This document shows positions 1 through 8,950 of a DNA stretch of 64,000 nucleotides, in pieces. Numbering within the stretch: position 1 is the stretch's first letter; every line of letters starts with the position of its first letter. Source of the stretch: Aureisphaera sp963669405. GTDB lineage: Bacteria > Bacteroidota > Bacteroidia > Flavobacteriales > Flavobacteriaceae. The stretch spans positions 2,294,001 through 2,358,000 of the forward strand of contig CAXXHF010000002.1 of the NCBI GenBank assembly GCA_963669405.2. Reading direction: 5' to 3'. The position numbers and the translations under genes are program-made. The notes beneath the pieces were generated by a model. The model did no database searches. It saw only the letters and a list, made by a program, of their open reading frames with translations, and was not told where the DNA came from.

Positions 1-80
1 CTAGCAGATTTTACTATGGTGTCTTGAGAAACCATTTGGATGCTAGCCAGAAAAGAAAAAATAATAAACAATGATCTCAT
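1..80 (-). CDS. Partial secreted protein of unknown function (N-terminus only)
   Basis: Reading leftward from the ATG at 80, an open frame runs off the window edge. It encodes a typical signal peptide: MRSLF, then a hydrophobic stretch (IIFSFLASI), then a cleavage-like MVSQ before DTIVKSA. A TATCTTTA element on the same strand at 99-106, about 19 bases before the start, fits a Bacteroidetes -7 box. Only 26 codons are visible, so function cannot be given. It is divergent from the repeat protein at 426. Confidence 0.6.
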   Translation of the reverse strand, partial: MRSLFIIFSFLASIQMVSQDTIVKSA

Positions 81-425
81 TGTAGGGGATTTAAAAAATA
101 AAGATAGGACGAATTTTTGGCAGTTTGTTTTAAATAGAAATTACTTAACAAGTTATAAATATACTGGAAAGGAGGTTTTAAATCAATTCTGCAAAATGAT
201 GAAACCTTTTTTGAAATAATCTGAGGCTGTTGAATTCAAATTCCATAAAACAATTGAAAAACACACCCTTGTAGCACTTTTGTAGTCATTAATGTGAGAT
301 ATGTAGTAGCTATATAGCACTTGTTTTTAAGTAATGGTTTCTGTGGCTTATAATTTTGAGAGGTATATAAAAAGCAGATCAATTCAACTTATTCGAAACA
401 TTGCTTACTCCTAAAATAACCAAAC
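81..425. promoter_or_regulatory. Divergent intergenic region with two -7 boxes
   Basis: This 345-base AT-rich gap separates the leftward partial gene from the rightward repeat protein. On the minus strand TATCTTTA (99-106) is a likely -7 box for the partial gene. On the plus strand TAATTTTG (351-358) matches TAnnTTTG and lies 68 bases before the ATG at 426. No well-spaced -33 TTG was found for either. No 11-bp repeat like those upstream of the porin and TonB genes was seen. No other gene is evident. Confidence 0.5.
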
Positions 426-3317
426 ATGAAAAAACCCATTTTACTCTTAGTTTTATTTTTCAGCATTGCTTGTGTGCAAGCACAATGTGATCCTCAAGGT
501 ACACCCTGTGATGATGGTGATTCCACAACTATTTTCGATGAAGAAGACGGTAACTGCAATTGTGTAGGACTTCCAGATAATGTGTCTGAAGGTGTCTACA
601 ACATTGCAATAGACACTGATGATGCAGAACAGCAAATTTTAACGCAGGAAATGATTCTTACCAACACGGACTTGGAACTGTTCGAGGAACTCCCTACCGA
701 GATTGAACTAGTGGGAATTAGATACACAAACATTCAAATACCCGAAGGGAGTTTAGTAGATAGGGCATATATCCAGTTTACAGCAGATAATAATACGGCA
801 GATTTTACCAGTATAAGTATTCGAGGGGAATTGGCTAACAATAGTACCACATTTATATCTACAATTAACGATATAGGGAGTCGCCCTTTGACTGCTGCAG
901 AGGCACTATGGGATGATGTGCCAGAATGGACAACCATTGGAGAAGCAGGATTGGACCAAAGAACAATTTATATAACAGATGTAGTCAATGAAATTATTAG
1001 TCAGCCTGGTTGGGAAAGCGGTAATGCCATTACATTTATTTTTTCAGGTGAAGGAAATCGTGTGGCAGAGTCTTTTGAAAGCGATGGTGGGGCGGTGCTA
1101 AGTCTCTTTATTCAAGATTTTGTTCCCTGTGAACTTGCAGGAACTCCTTGTGATGATGGAGATCCTTTGACCTATTTTGACGTAGAGGACGGAAATTGTA
1201 ATTGTGCAGGAATTCCAGAAACAGGGACGATATCCATTCAAGTTAATAACGGGTCAAGTGATGCAGAAGAAGATTCCACAAACGGTGTAGTAGATATTGA
1301 AAGCTCTGATTTAGAATTGGTGTTTGATAGTGGTGATCAGGCAGTTGGAGTGCGTTTTAGAGGAATACCCTTACCCTCGCAACATACAACAATTACCAAT
1401 GCCTATATTCAATTTACAGTAGATGAAGTTAGTACAGATCCAACATCATTAGTAATTACGGGAGATAGTGCGGTAGATGCAGCGGTCTTTGAGGAGGTAG
1501 ATTTTGATATAAGTAATAGATCTGTAACCACCTCCCAGGTAACATGGGATAATGTTCCAGCTTGGAATACCGTGGGAGAACAAGGAGTAGATCAACAAAC
1601 TCCAAATTTGGGTCCAATTATAGAAGAGGTCATAAATGGATTAAGCTGGGACATTTCAAATGACATTGCCTTTATCATAACGGGTACAGGAGAACGTGTA
1701 GCAGAGTCTTATGATGGAGATGCTGCAAACGCCCCTACACTTGTTATAGAATACACTATAGATGTTCTTGGTGAATGCCCTAGGGAAGGAACCCCTTGTG
1801 ATGATGGGGACGCAACTACTAGTTTTGATGAAGAAGACGGTAGCTGTAACTGTATAGGCTTTGCTTCAGATGTTTCTCAGGTGGATTTTGAAATTCAATT
1901 GCCATCAGATGATGCCGAAGAGGAGTTAAGTACAGGAGATACAAATAATGGGAGTTCAGACCTCGAACTGGTATTGGATGATGAGAACCAAGTAGTGGGA
2001 CTACGATATATAAACATTCAATTGCCTCAGGGAGAGCAAGTTGAAAGAGCTTACATACAATTTAGCACAGATGAAGACGATAATTTTCAAGAGACAGACC
2101 TGCTCATTCATGGTGAACTATCTGCCAACAGTGCCACTTTTACTGAAACCATTGGTAATATAAGCTCTAGGTCTCTAACCGTAAATAATACACTGTGGAC
2201 GGATATACCAACATGGTTGGTGGAGGGTGAAGCTGGGTTAGATCAAAAAACCTTTTATGTGACAGATATTGTCAATGAAATTTTGGGTCAATCAGACTGG
2301 GAACAGGGAGGTGCCATTGCCTTTATTATTTCAGGAATAGGAAAACGAACTGCAGAATCTTTTGATGGAGATGGAGGCCCTGTATTAAGCCTTTTCACAA
2401 CAAGTCTTGTAGCTTGTAATCCAGGAGGAACCCCTTGTGATGATGGTGATCCCTCAACAACTTTCGATGTGGAAGATGGAAACTGTAACTGTATTGGGAT
2501 TCCAAATTCAGGAACGTTAGAAATTCCTGTTTCCCGTGCAAGTGATGATGCAGAGGAAGAAGATACGGGTGAAGTAGATATTAGTAGCTCGGATTTAGAA
2601 TTGGTATTTGATGGTAGTAATCAAACAGTGGGGATACGTTTTCAAGGCGTGCAACTTCCTGCCACTGCCAATATCTTAAATGCTTACATTCAGTTTACAG
2701 TAGATGAGGATAATGCAGACGCTACTTCTGTTGTAATTAAAGGTGAAAGTTCTGCGAATTCAGCAACTTTTGAAGAATTAGACACAAATATATCCAGTAG
2801 ATCCACTACAACAGCAGAGGTGACATGGAATGATATTCCTGCATGGAATACAGTTGGCGACAATGGTCCAGATCAACAGACTCCAGATGTTTCAGCTATC
2901 GTAGCAGAAGTATTGCAAGATGCCAATTGGATAGGTTATAACCCAATTACATTTATTATCACAGGAACTGGTGAACGAGTAGCAGAATCATTTAATGGAG
3001 ATGCTCCCAGTGCTCCAGTATTGGTGATAGATTATGATTTGGATCCTCTAGGGATTAGCGATAATGAAAACCACTCGAAATTTAAAGTATTCCCAAACCC
3101 ATCTGATGGAACCTATGTATTACAGATGGATGAGACTTATGAAGGTATAACCCTAACCATATATACCATTGCTGGTTCTAAACTGCAAAGTGCTACTTAT
3201 AAAGAATCATCAAATAGTCAAACGATTGATTTATCAAATCAAACGGCAGGTGTTTACTTTCTTAATATAACTACTAAAGATGGGGCATCTTCAACAGTTA
3301 AATTGTTGAAAATGTAA
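426..3317 (+). CDS. Secreted fourfold-repeat protein with T9SS sorting domain
   Basis: A 963-residue exported protein with signal peptide MKKPILLLVLFFSIACVQAQ. The body is four units of about 214 residues. Each opens with a cysteine-rich motif GTPCDDGDxxTxFDxEDGxC (residues about 25, 239, 455 and 668), followed by a beta-rich domain with recurring DLEL, VGIR(F/Y), AYIQF, W(D/N)D(V/I)PxW and (R/K)xAESF. Units 1/3 and 2/4 are most alike, implying duplication of a two-unit block. The domains resemble DNRLRE/CBM96-like beta-sandwiches, but I cannot confirm the family. The C-terminus (about 885-963; VFPNPSDGTY, ending VKLLKM) is a type A T9SS sorting domain, so the protein should be secreted or surface-anchored. 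It precedes a membrane protein and a phosphatase on the same strand, which hints at a role in substrate binding near that enzyme; this is inference. Confidence 0.85.
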   Translation: MKKPILLLVLFFSIACVQAQCDPQGTPCDDGDSTTIFDEEDGNCNCVGLPDNVSEGVYNIAIDTDDAEQQILTQEMILTNTDLELFEELPTEIELVGIRYTNIQIPEGSLVDRAYIQFTADNNTADFTSISIRGELANNSTTFISTINDIGSRPLTAAEALWDDVPEWTTIGEAGLDQRTIYITDVVNEIISQPGWESGNAITFIFSGEGNRVAESFESDGGAVLSLFIQDFVPCELAGTPCDDGDPLTYFDVEDGNCNCAGIPETGTISIQVNNGSSDAEEDSTNGVVDIESSDLELVFDSGDQAVGVRFRGIPLPSQHTTITNAYIQFTVDEVSTDPTSLVITGDSAVDAAVFEEVDFDISNRSVTTSQVTWDNVPAWNTVGEQGVDQQTPNLGPIIEEVINGLSWDISNDIAFIITGTGERVAESYDGDAANAPTLVIEYTIDVLGECPREGTPCDDGDATTSFDEEDGSCNCIGFASDVSQVDFEIQLPSDDAEEELSTGDTNNGSSDLELVLDDENQVVGLRYINIQLPQGEQVERAYIQFSTDEDDNFQETDLLIHGELSANSATFTETIGNISSRSLTVNNTLWTDIPTWLVEGEAGLDQKTFYVTDIVNEILGQSDWEQGGAIAFIISGIGKRTAESFDGDGGPVLSLFTTSLVACNPGGTPCDDGDPSTTFDVEDGNCNCIGIPNSGTLEIPVSRASDDAEEEDTGEVDISSSDLELVFDGSNQTVGIRFQGVQLPATANILNAYIQFTVDEDNADATSVVIKGESSANSATFEELDTNISSRSTTTAEVTWNDIPAWNTVGDNGPDQQTPDVSAIVAEVLQDANWIGYNPITFIITGTGERVAESFNGDAPSAPVLVIDYDLDPLGISDNENHSKFKVFPNPSDGTYVLQMDETYEGITLTIYTIAGSKLQSATYKESSNSQTIDLSNQTAGVYFLNITTKDGASSTVKLLKM

Positions 3318-3355
3318 AAAATAGCAGAGATGCTATATCGATGAATAAGTAATTC

Positions 3356-3390
3356 AAGAGTGCTTAAAGCCTTGCGACAGGCACTCTTTT
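3356..3390 (+). terminator. Hairpin terminator after the repeat protein
   Basis: AAGAGTGC pairs with GCACTCTT, and GCC with GGC inside the loop; four T residues end the stem. It lies 38 bases after the repeat-protein stop, so the next two genes probably have their own promoter or depend on read-through. Confidence 0.6.
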
Positions 3391-3424
3391 AAATTTTGAA
3401 ATCAATAGATAATAACTCGAAACC

Positions 3425-4303
3425 ATGTTACAGAAAAAGAATATTATTTTTTATCTAAAATTAGCAACTGTTGTTGTTTTTATAGGAAGAGGGTACCAAT
3501 ATCTGTTTTTTGGAGCGCCCTTTCGCACACTACTTTGGGATGAAGATTTGTTAAGACCTATGGTAGAATCGTGGTTTGGTATATCATGGAATGATTACGC
3601 TACCAACTTGATAGTAGATCAGTGGATTGATACGAGTATTCAAATCAATGGCGTTCTTTTTCTATTGGCAGCCTTGGCAACTATTTTCATTAAACAGTCC
3701 AATAAGAAACTACTTAGAATCCCAATTTTTTTAGGAGGAGCGGCATTAGCCTTCCTTGCATTTTTAACACTGAAAGAACGTTTTTATCAGTGGGGGCAGT
3801 TTTTTGAATTATCCATTCAACTAGGAATTCCATTTGTCTTGTTGTATGCAATAAAAAAGAATGTGTCCATTTCTCGAATTACCATAGTTTTAAAACTGTT
3901 GGTTGGATTCACCTTTATTGCGCATGGTCTATATGCCGTAGGGTATTATGCTGTCCCGGGACATTTCATAGATATGACCATAAGTACTTTTGGAGTAAAT
4001 GAAAGTCTGGCCAGAATGTTTATTAAAGTGGCTGGGATACTAGATTTTGTAATCTCAATTTTAATATTTGTTCCTAAGGTTTCAAAGTATGCACTCTTAT
4101 ATGCTTTTGTATGGGGTACAATAACAGCTTTGGCAAGAGTTGTGTCCTTTTATAACCCGGATTTTATCAATGCATCTTTCCATCAAACCTTATATCTGGT
4201 ATGTTATAGACTGCCACATGGAATAGTTCCACTTTTAATTTTATTAATTCAAGAAAAACGGATTTTCAAAATGAAATCCCACATTAATTTTAATATCCAG
4301 TAA
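3425..4303 (+). CDS. Integral membrane protein of unknown function
   Basis: A 292-residue protein with about seven or eight hydrophobic helices, for example around residues 10-30, 72-92, 98-115, 128-142, 155-175, 205-220, 224-240 and 260-278. The two halves look loosely alike: both begin with a lysine-flanked helix followed by a G-H/R-G-Y/L segment (GRGYQYLFFG; AHGLYAVGY). I do not recognise a family. The ATG at 3425 follows a purine-rich stretch. Its stop lies two bases before the phosphatase start, so the two genes are almost certainly co-transcribed, and a supporting role for the phosphatase or phosphate uptake is possible but unproven. Confidence 0.75.
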   Translation: MLQKKNIIFYLKLATVVVFIGRGYQYLFFGAPFRTLLWDEDLLRPMVESWFGISWNDYATNLIVDQWIDTSIQINGVLFLLAALATIFIKQSNKKLLRIPIFLGGAALAFLAFLTLKERFYQWGQFFELSIQLGIPFVLLYAIKKNVSISRITIVLKLLVGFTFIAHGLYAVGYYAVPGHFIDMTISTFGVNESLARMFIKVAGILDFVISILIFVPKVSKYALLYAFVWGTITALARVVSFYNPDFINASFHQTLYLVCYRLPHGIVPLLILLIQEKRIFKMKSHINFNIQ

Positions 4304-4305
4304 TT

Positions 4306-5811
4306 ATGAAAAAGCTATTAATTTTTACGCTACTCATAACCACTTGTGTTATGTATGGTAATAATGATAAATACAGGCTTGTCCTTAATGGTGATCCTGC
4401 AACAACCATGACCATAGGGTTTAATCAAATTTCAGGAACCAATCCAACGGTTCATTATGGAACTGTAGATCATGGAACAGATTATACGTTATATCCTAAT
4501 AGTCAAGCAGAGGATAGAGCTGTGGTGTATAGAGGCATGGATAATCGTTATGTTCGCTTAACAGGTTTAGCCCCTAACACCAATTACTATTTTGTGATAA
4601 ATGATAGTGAAGGAACCAGTGAACGGTTCTGGTTTAAAACCACACCGAGTGATTTAAGCAGACTTTCCTTTATAGCTGGTGGTGATTCTAGAAACAATAG
4701 GTTGCCAAGGCTTCGAGCTAATATATTGGTTTCAAAATTGAAGCCTCATGCCGTTTTTTTTGGGGGTGATATGACCAATAGTGATAATGATGAACAATGG
4801 AGACAATGGATGGACGATTGGCAGTATACCAATGCTGATGATGGAAGGATGTTTCCTATAGTAGCAGCTAGAGGAAATCATGAGGATACTTCTAATGTTA
4901 TTTACAATTTGTTCGATACCCCTTCGGAGCAAAGTTATTATGCCTTGACTTTTGGAGATGAATTAATAAGAGTGTATACGTTAAATACAGAGATTCCTGT
5001 GTTTGGCGACCAAACAGATTGGCTTGAGGACGATTTAAGTGCAAGTTCCGATATCCTATGGAAAATGGCACAGTACCACAAGCCAATGCGACCCCATACA
5101 GCAAGTAAACCTGAAGGAAACCCACAATATAATGTGTGGGCTCAATTATTTTATGACGAAGGAGTTAGATTGGTTGTGGATTGTGATTCTCATATGGTGA
5201 AAACAACATGGCCCGTAGAGCCTTCTTCTGGTTCAGGGAGTGATGAAGGGTTTATTAGAAATGATGACAACGGAACGGTGTATGCAGGAGAAGGATGTTG
5301 GGGAGCTCCTCTACGGTCTAATGATGATGATAAAGACTGGACTCGAAACTCAGGATCATTCAATCAATTTAAACTCATTTTTGTAGAAGAAGACAAAATA
5401 GAATTGAGAACCATTGATGTTTCAAATGCCGAGGATGTTGGTGAGGTTTCTAATGATGATCCTTTTTCATTGCCGGGAGACCTTATTGTATGGAATCCAT
5501 CTAATGGAGATGTTGTGACTATTTTTCCTGCAGTATTAGGCGTTACAGATAATGAGATTATTATGGATATTCATATTTCTCCTAATCCGTTTGAAGATGC
5601 GTTTATTATAGGAATACCATCTTCCCTAGAGGAAGATATCTTAGTGAATGTGTATGATGTTAAGGGGGTTAATGTTTATGGAACCACCTTCTCCCATGGT
5701 AGCAAAAGCAAGGAACTACACCCAAATATAACCGCCCAGGGGATTTATTTCATAACGATTACATCTAACGATGGAAAAATATTGACTTCTAGGCAAATAG
5801 TGAAAAAGTAG
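4306..5811 (+). CDS. Secreted purple-acid-phosphatase-like metallophosphoesterase, T9SS cargo
   Basis: A 501-residue exported enzyme expected to release phosphate from organic phosphate esters outside the cell. Layout: signal peptide (1-18), a fibronectin-III-like N-terminal domain typical of purple acid phosphatases (about 22-112), a calcineurin-like metallophosphatase core (about 118-300), and a T9SS sorting domain (about 425-501; HISPNPFEDAF). Metal-binding motifs visible are GGDSRNN (about 125), GGDMTNSD (about 153), GNHED (about 190) and YHKPMRPH (about 258). The usual GHxH motif is changed to CDSH (about 293), so its first His is Asp, and the YxR that normally follows is lost. Activity is therefore likely but its metal centre may differ. 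The start lies two bases after the membrane protein's stop. It converges on the DUF6503 gene with only 12 bases between. Confidence 0.88.
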   Translation: MKKLLIFTLLITTCVMYGNNDKYRLVLNGDPATTMTIGFNQISGTNPTVHYGTVDHGTDYTLYPNSQAEDRAVVYRGMDNRYVRLTGLAPNTNYYFVINDSEGTSERFWFKTTPSDLSRLSFIAGGDSRNNRLPRLRANILVSKLKPHAVFFGGDMTNSDNDEQWRQWMDDWQYTNADDGRMFPIVAARGNHEDTSNVIYNLFDTPSEQSYYALTFGDELIRVYTLNTEIPVFGDQTDWLEDDLSASSDILWKMAQYHKPMRPHTASKPEGNPQYNVWAQLFYDEGVRLVVDCDSHMVKTTWPVEPSSGSGSDEGFIRNDDNGTVYAGEGCWGAPLRSNDDDKDWTRNSGSFNQFKLIFVEEDKIELRTIDVSNAEDVGEVSNDDPFSLPGDLIVWNPSNGDVVTIFPAVLGVTDNEIIMDIHISPNPFEDAFIIGIPSSLEEDILVNVYDVKGVNVYGTTFSHGSKSKELHPNITAQGIYFITITSNDGKILTSRQIVKK

Positions 5812-5823
5812 TTTTCCATATTT

Positions 5824-6528
5824 TTAATTGGTTCTTAACGCATCAGTACCTAAGTACTTGTCATCCTTATTGTAATACCAAGCTCGGATTTTAGGCATTC
5901 TAATCCCTTCTACAATAGCTTCTTCAGAAAGTAAGATGTATTCACCAGTATTTTTTCCTTCACCTTCAGGATCTCCCTTAAAGAATTGATAAATTTCCAT
6001 GGCATAGGTCTTGGGGTCAAAGTAAAAGAACCATACATCTTTGCCAACTGCTTCGTCGTAAGTTACTTTCATAACTAAGTAATCTTTCCCCTTAAAGTTT
6101 TTATTTTTTACTTCAGGGTCAATATGAGTGCCAGAATCTGTAAGCTTCATGGGTAAGCCGTAGAGATAGGTATAATAGTTTTTATAAAGTTGGGCCGTTT
6201 CACAAGGAGTTCGTTTTTGTTTAGGTGTTACGTCTGATATAGAGGTGGTGCATTTTCCTTTGTCAATGGTATAAGTTGTTTGGGTAGTGTCTCGTTTTGC
6301 AATGAGATGGAAATATTCTTCTGCGAGATTAATAAATATGTCACTATCTCTATTGGAATTATTGGGGGTTTCCATCGTTACTGATAGCTTGCCATTAAAT
6401 TGTTTCCAATTTCCGCGGGGGTCATGATATTGAATAGTTTTTTCAAGCAATTGAGGGCCTGTGAGTACCTGACCAAAACTTGTATGTATTACAATAAAAA
6501 GAAAGAGAATGAAAAAGGAATTGTTCAT
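5824..6528 (-). CDS. DUF6503-like secreted protein
   Basis: About 234 residues with signal peptide MNNSFFILFLFIVIHTSFGQ and a LolA-like, beta-rich body typical of the flavobacterial DUF6503 group: LEKTIQYHDPRGNW near the mature N-terminus, GLPMKLTDSGTHID and YLVMKVTYDEAVGKDVWFFY in the middle. The open frame extends to 6570, but the promoter box at 6546-6553 and the signal peptide favour the ATG at 6528. It follows the Pit transporter on the same strand but lies beyond that gene's terminator, so it probably has its own transcript. Biochemical function is unknown; it may bind lipid or a hydrophobic ligand in the periplasm. Confidence 0.8.
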   Translation of the reverse strand: MNNSFFILFLFIVIHTSFGQVLTGPQLLEKTIQYHDPRGNWKQFNGKLSVTMETPNNSNRDSDIFINLAEEYFHLIAKRDTTQTTYTIDKGKCTTSISDVTPKQKRTPCETAQLYKNYYTYLYGLPMKLTDSGTHIDPEVKNKNFKGKDYLVMKVTYDEAVGKDVWFFYFDPKTYAMEIYQFFKGDPEGEGKNTGEYILLSEEAIVEGIRMPKIRAWYYNKDDKYLGTDALRTN

Positions 6529-6545
6529 AAGGCAGTCAATTTTGA

Positions 6546-6553
6546 TAAAGATA
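6546..6553 (-). promoter_or_regulatory. -7 box of the DUF6503 gene
   Basis: TATCTTTA on the minus strand matches TAnnTTTR, 17 bases before the preferred ATG at 6528 and just past the Pit terminator. No good -33 TTG is seen because the hairpin occupies that position. Confidence 0.4.
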
Positions 6554-6573
6554 ATCAGAAATAAATGCAAATG

Positions 6574-6612
6574 AAAAAAGCTCCGTTCCCATTAAAAGGA
6601 CGGAGCTTTTTT
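6574..6612 (-). terminator. Terminator after the Pit transporter
   Basis: A 13-base perfect stem (AAAAAAGCTCCGT with ACGGAGCTTTTTT) around a 13-base loop, T-rich on both strands. It begins 18 bases after the Pit stop codon and separates it from the DUF6503 gene. Confidence 0.85.
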
Positions 6613-6629
6613 CTATTGATAAAGAAGTA

Positions 6630-8873
6630 TTACTCGCGTTTGTAGCTAGTATAATACTCTTCCATAAGATTCATGATACTGGTAACGAGATCCTTCGTTT
6701 CTAGAAGAATATTGAAATACAGGGTGGTATTTTTCGGGCTTGATTCTTCAGTACGGGTTCTGTCAATCTGTGTTTGAATCTTTTCAGATATGCTATTCAG
6801 GATTTCTTCCTTACGTGCAATCACATAGCTGATTCTTTCAAACTTTCGGCTATCAAACACTTCAACAATCTCATTCAGTAAGTTTTCTAAAGTATCGTCA
6901 ATATCCTGAAGCTCGGTGATTTGCTTATATCTAAGCTTCTTGTGATTGTTGTTTACATGTTTGTAACTCTTTTTAGATATAAATTCTAGGGATTGAGCAA
7001 CATCGGTTAAATAGGCAAGAACGGTGATATAGAAGCTACTTCCACGAACACTGGTTTCATCCAGATTTTTAATTAAGTAGAATATATTATCTCTCAGATC
7101 TTCAATTTCTGCATCCAGTTTCTCAACTCCTTTTCTACTGTTTTTAAGAGCTTTATTGTCCTCGTAGGATAATCCTTTAAGAACCGCAGTGTAGATCTTA
7201 TTGCTTCGTGAAATTACATTGGAAATGTTATCTGCACTTTCAGAAATAATACCTTGTACAGTACTACTTTCCGATTTTTTAAGGCTCTTTGGGTCTACTT
7301 TGGTCATACTTTTCTTTCTATGAGAAAGATAATTTCGAACCAATAGCGCCACAGTAATAAGCAGTAAGATAGGGGTCATCACTTCCTTGTTCCAGTGGAT
7401 CAGGAAAGCCACAATACCAGCAGCGATAAAGGCTCCAATAGCTGTAAAGAACCAACCGCCAATTACATTAAGAACCCCAGCAACACGGTATACAGCACTT
7501 TCACGTCCCCAAGCTTTATCTGCCAAAGAAGTACCCATGGCTACCATAAAGGTTACATAGGTAGTGGATAATGGTAATTTCATAGCGGTGGCAATGGAGA
7601 TAAGTACTCCAGCTACCATTAGATTTACAGAAGCTCGAATCATATCAAAAGCAGGCGCATCGATACTTTGGTCTTTAGTAAGTACCACTTCGGGTTTTCT
7701 AAAACTTGCAGCAATCTTCTCTTGGGTACTATTTGGCATAACATTTCCAAAATATTTTCCAAGTAAAGTAGATACTTTTACAAGACCTCTGGATAGCATA
7801 TTGGGTTGAAACTTTTCATGCGTATCGGTTTGGCGAGATAAGCTGATTTCAGTTTCGGCAACAGTTTTTGCCTTTTTAGAAAACCAAAGTGTTATTACCA
7901 TAATACCTCCTGCTATGAACAATAAGAATGGTTCGGCAGGCATTTTCTTATCCAATACATCCATGGCAAATAATGAAGCATCAACCCCAGAAGCAGACCA
8001 TGCCTCATAAGAATGGTAAGCAGCCATAGGCACACCAATAAAGTTTACTAAGTCATTACCAGAAAAGGCCAAGGCCAATCCAAAGGTACCTACACCAATG
8101 ACTACTAACAGGATGCTCTTCTTTGTAATCTTTTGAAAGGCAAAAGAAAACAATGTAAATACGGCAAAACCAATTAGGATGATAAATATTTCGTTTCCTT
8201 CAATAAGACCCTTCATGTCTTTGTAATAAGGAGTCCCTTTTAGTCCTTTCATGAAAATAAAGTACAAGATTGCGGTTAATGCAACCCCTCCGAAAATAGC
8301 TCCGAAGTTTTTAATTTTCTTTTCGTATTGAAAGGTGAAGATAAGCCTCGATATCCATTGTACAATTGCCCCTACACTAAACGCAATCACTACAGATAAG
8401 AGAATACCACTAATAATTTCAATGGCCTTTTTTGTATTGATATAACTTCCCAAATCTGCAATGGACTGTGAGTCTGATCCACTAATCTTTATCAAAGACA
8501 TTACTACAGCTGCTCCAAGCAAGTTGAATACAATAGAAACTGTAGTCGAGGTAGGGAGTCCTAAGGTATTGAAGAAATCGAGTAATAATATATCGGTAAT
8601 CATTACGGCCATGAATATGATCATGATTTCATCGAAATAGAATTCTCCGGGTACAAATATCCCTTTCCTGGCGACTTCCATAAGACCGCTGGAATAGACA
8701 GCTCCAATAAAGATTCCCAAGCTAGCCACGATCATGATGGTCCTCATGGAGAGGGCTTTAGATCCAATAGCTGAATTCAAAAAGTTGATCGCATCATTAC
8801 TTACTCCCACCACGATATCGGCAATGGCAAGAATTACAAGTGCGACGAGCATTAATAAATAAATATTCTCCAT
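6630..8873 (-). CDS. Pit-type inorganic phosphate transporter with C-terminal PhoU-like (DUF47) domain
   Basis: A 747-residue inner-membrane PiT-family permease that should import phosphate with cations. The two family signature motifs are seen: GVSNDAINFLNSAIGSKA near the N-terminus and SGNDLVNFIGVPMAAYHS in the middle. About ten or more hydrophobic segments fill residues 1-515. The last 220 residues are soluble and helical (from about 530: KKSESSTVQGIISES), matching the PhoU-like DUF47 regulators that are usually a separate gene beside pit; here they are fused. The frame allows ATG at 8891, but MENIYLLMLVALVILAIADI from 8873 is the usual N-terminus. It follows the porin gene by 77 bases, with an 11-bp-period repeat between them, so it may be read both from the porin promoter and its own. 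A strong terminator follows. Confidence 0.92.
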   Translation of the reverse strand: MENIYLLMLVALVILAIADIVVGVSNDAINFLNSAIGSKALSMRTIMIVASLGIFIGAVYSSGLMEVARKGIFVPGEFYFDEIMIIFMAVMITDILLLDFFNTLGLPTSTTVSIVFNLLGAAVVMSLIKISGSDSQSIADLGSYINTKKAIEIISGILLSVVIAFSVGAIVQWISRLIFTFQYEKKIKNFGAIFGGVALTAILYFIFMKGLKGTPYYKDMKGLIEGNEIFIILIGFAVFTLFSFAFQKITKKSILLVVIGVGTFGLALAFSGNDLVNFIGVPMAAYHSYEAWSASGVDASLFAMDVLDKKMPAEPFLLFIAGGIMVITLWFSKKAKTVAETEISLSRQTDTHEKFQPNMLSRGLVKVSTLLGKYFGNVMPNSTQEKIAASFRKPEVVLTKDQSIDAPAFDMIRASVNLMVAGVLISIATAMKLPLSTTYVTFMVAMGTSLADKAWGRESAVYRVAGVLNVIGGWFFTAIGAFIAAGIVAFLIHWNKEVMTPILLLITVALLVRNYLSHRKKSMTKVDPKSLKKSESSTVQGIISESADNISNVISRSNKIYTAVLKGLSYEDNKALKNSRKGVEKLDAEIEDLRDNIFYLIKNLDETSVRGSSFYITVLAYLTDVAQSLEFISKKSYKHVNNNHKKLRYKQITELQDIDDTLENLLNEIVEVFDSRKFERISYVIARKEEILNSISEKIQTQIDRTRTEESSPKNTTLYFNILLETKDLVTSIMNLMEEYYTSYKRE

Positions 8874-8922
8874 TATAAATTGAAATTCCATGGTGCAAAT
8901 GTCTCATTTTCCATGAGCCTAT

Positions 8923-8939
8923 TTGTTACCAAATTGTTA
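8923..8939 (-). promoter_or_regulatory. Pho-box-like direct repeat upstream of pit
   Basis: On the minus strand TAACAATTTGGTAACAA: two TAACAA half-sites exactly 11 bases apart. A TTTGCA core follows 23 bases after the second half-site (12 + 11, one repeat unit further than at the porin and TonB promoters). This is the layout of PhoB boxes (11-bp direct repeats). That a PhoB homologue binds is inferred; no phoBR genes lie in the window. Confidence 0.5.
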
Positions 8940-8950
8940 TCCTTTTTAGC

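Noticed and set aside
41..200. Ribosome-binding-site-like AGGAGG (about 170-176) as evidence of a rightward gene before 426
   Set aside because: No open frame follows it; it lies in non-coding AT-rich sequence.
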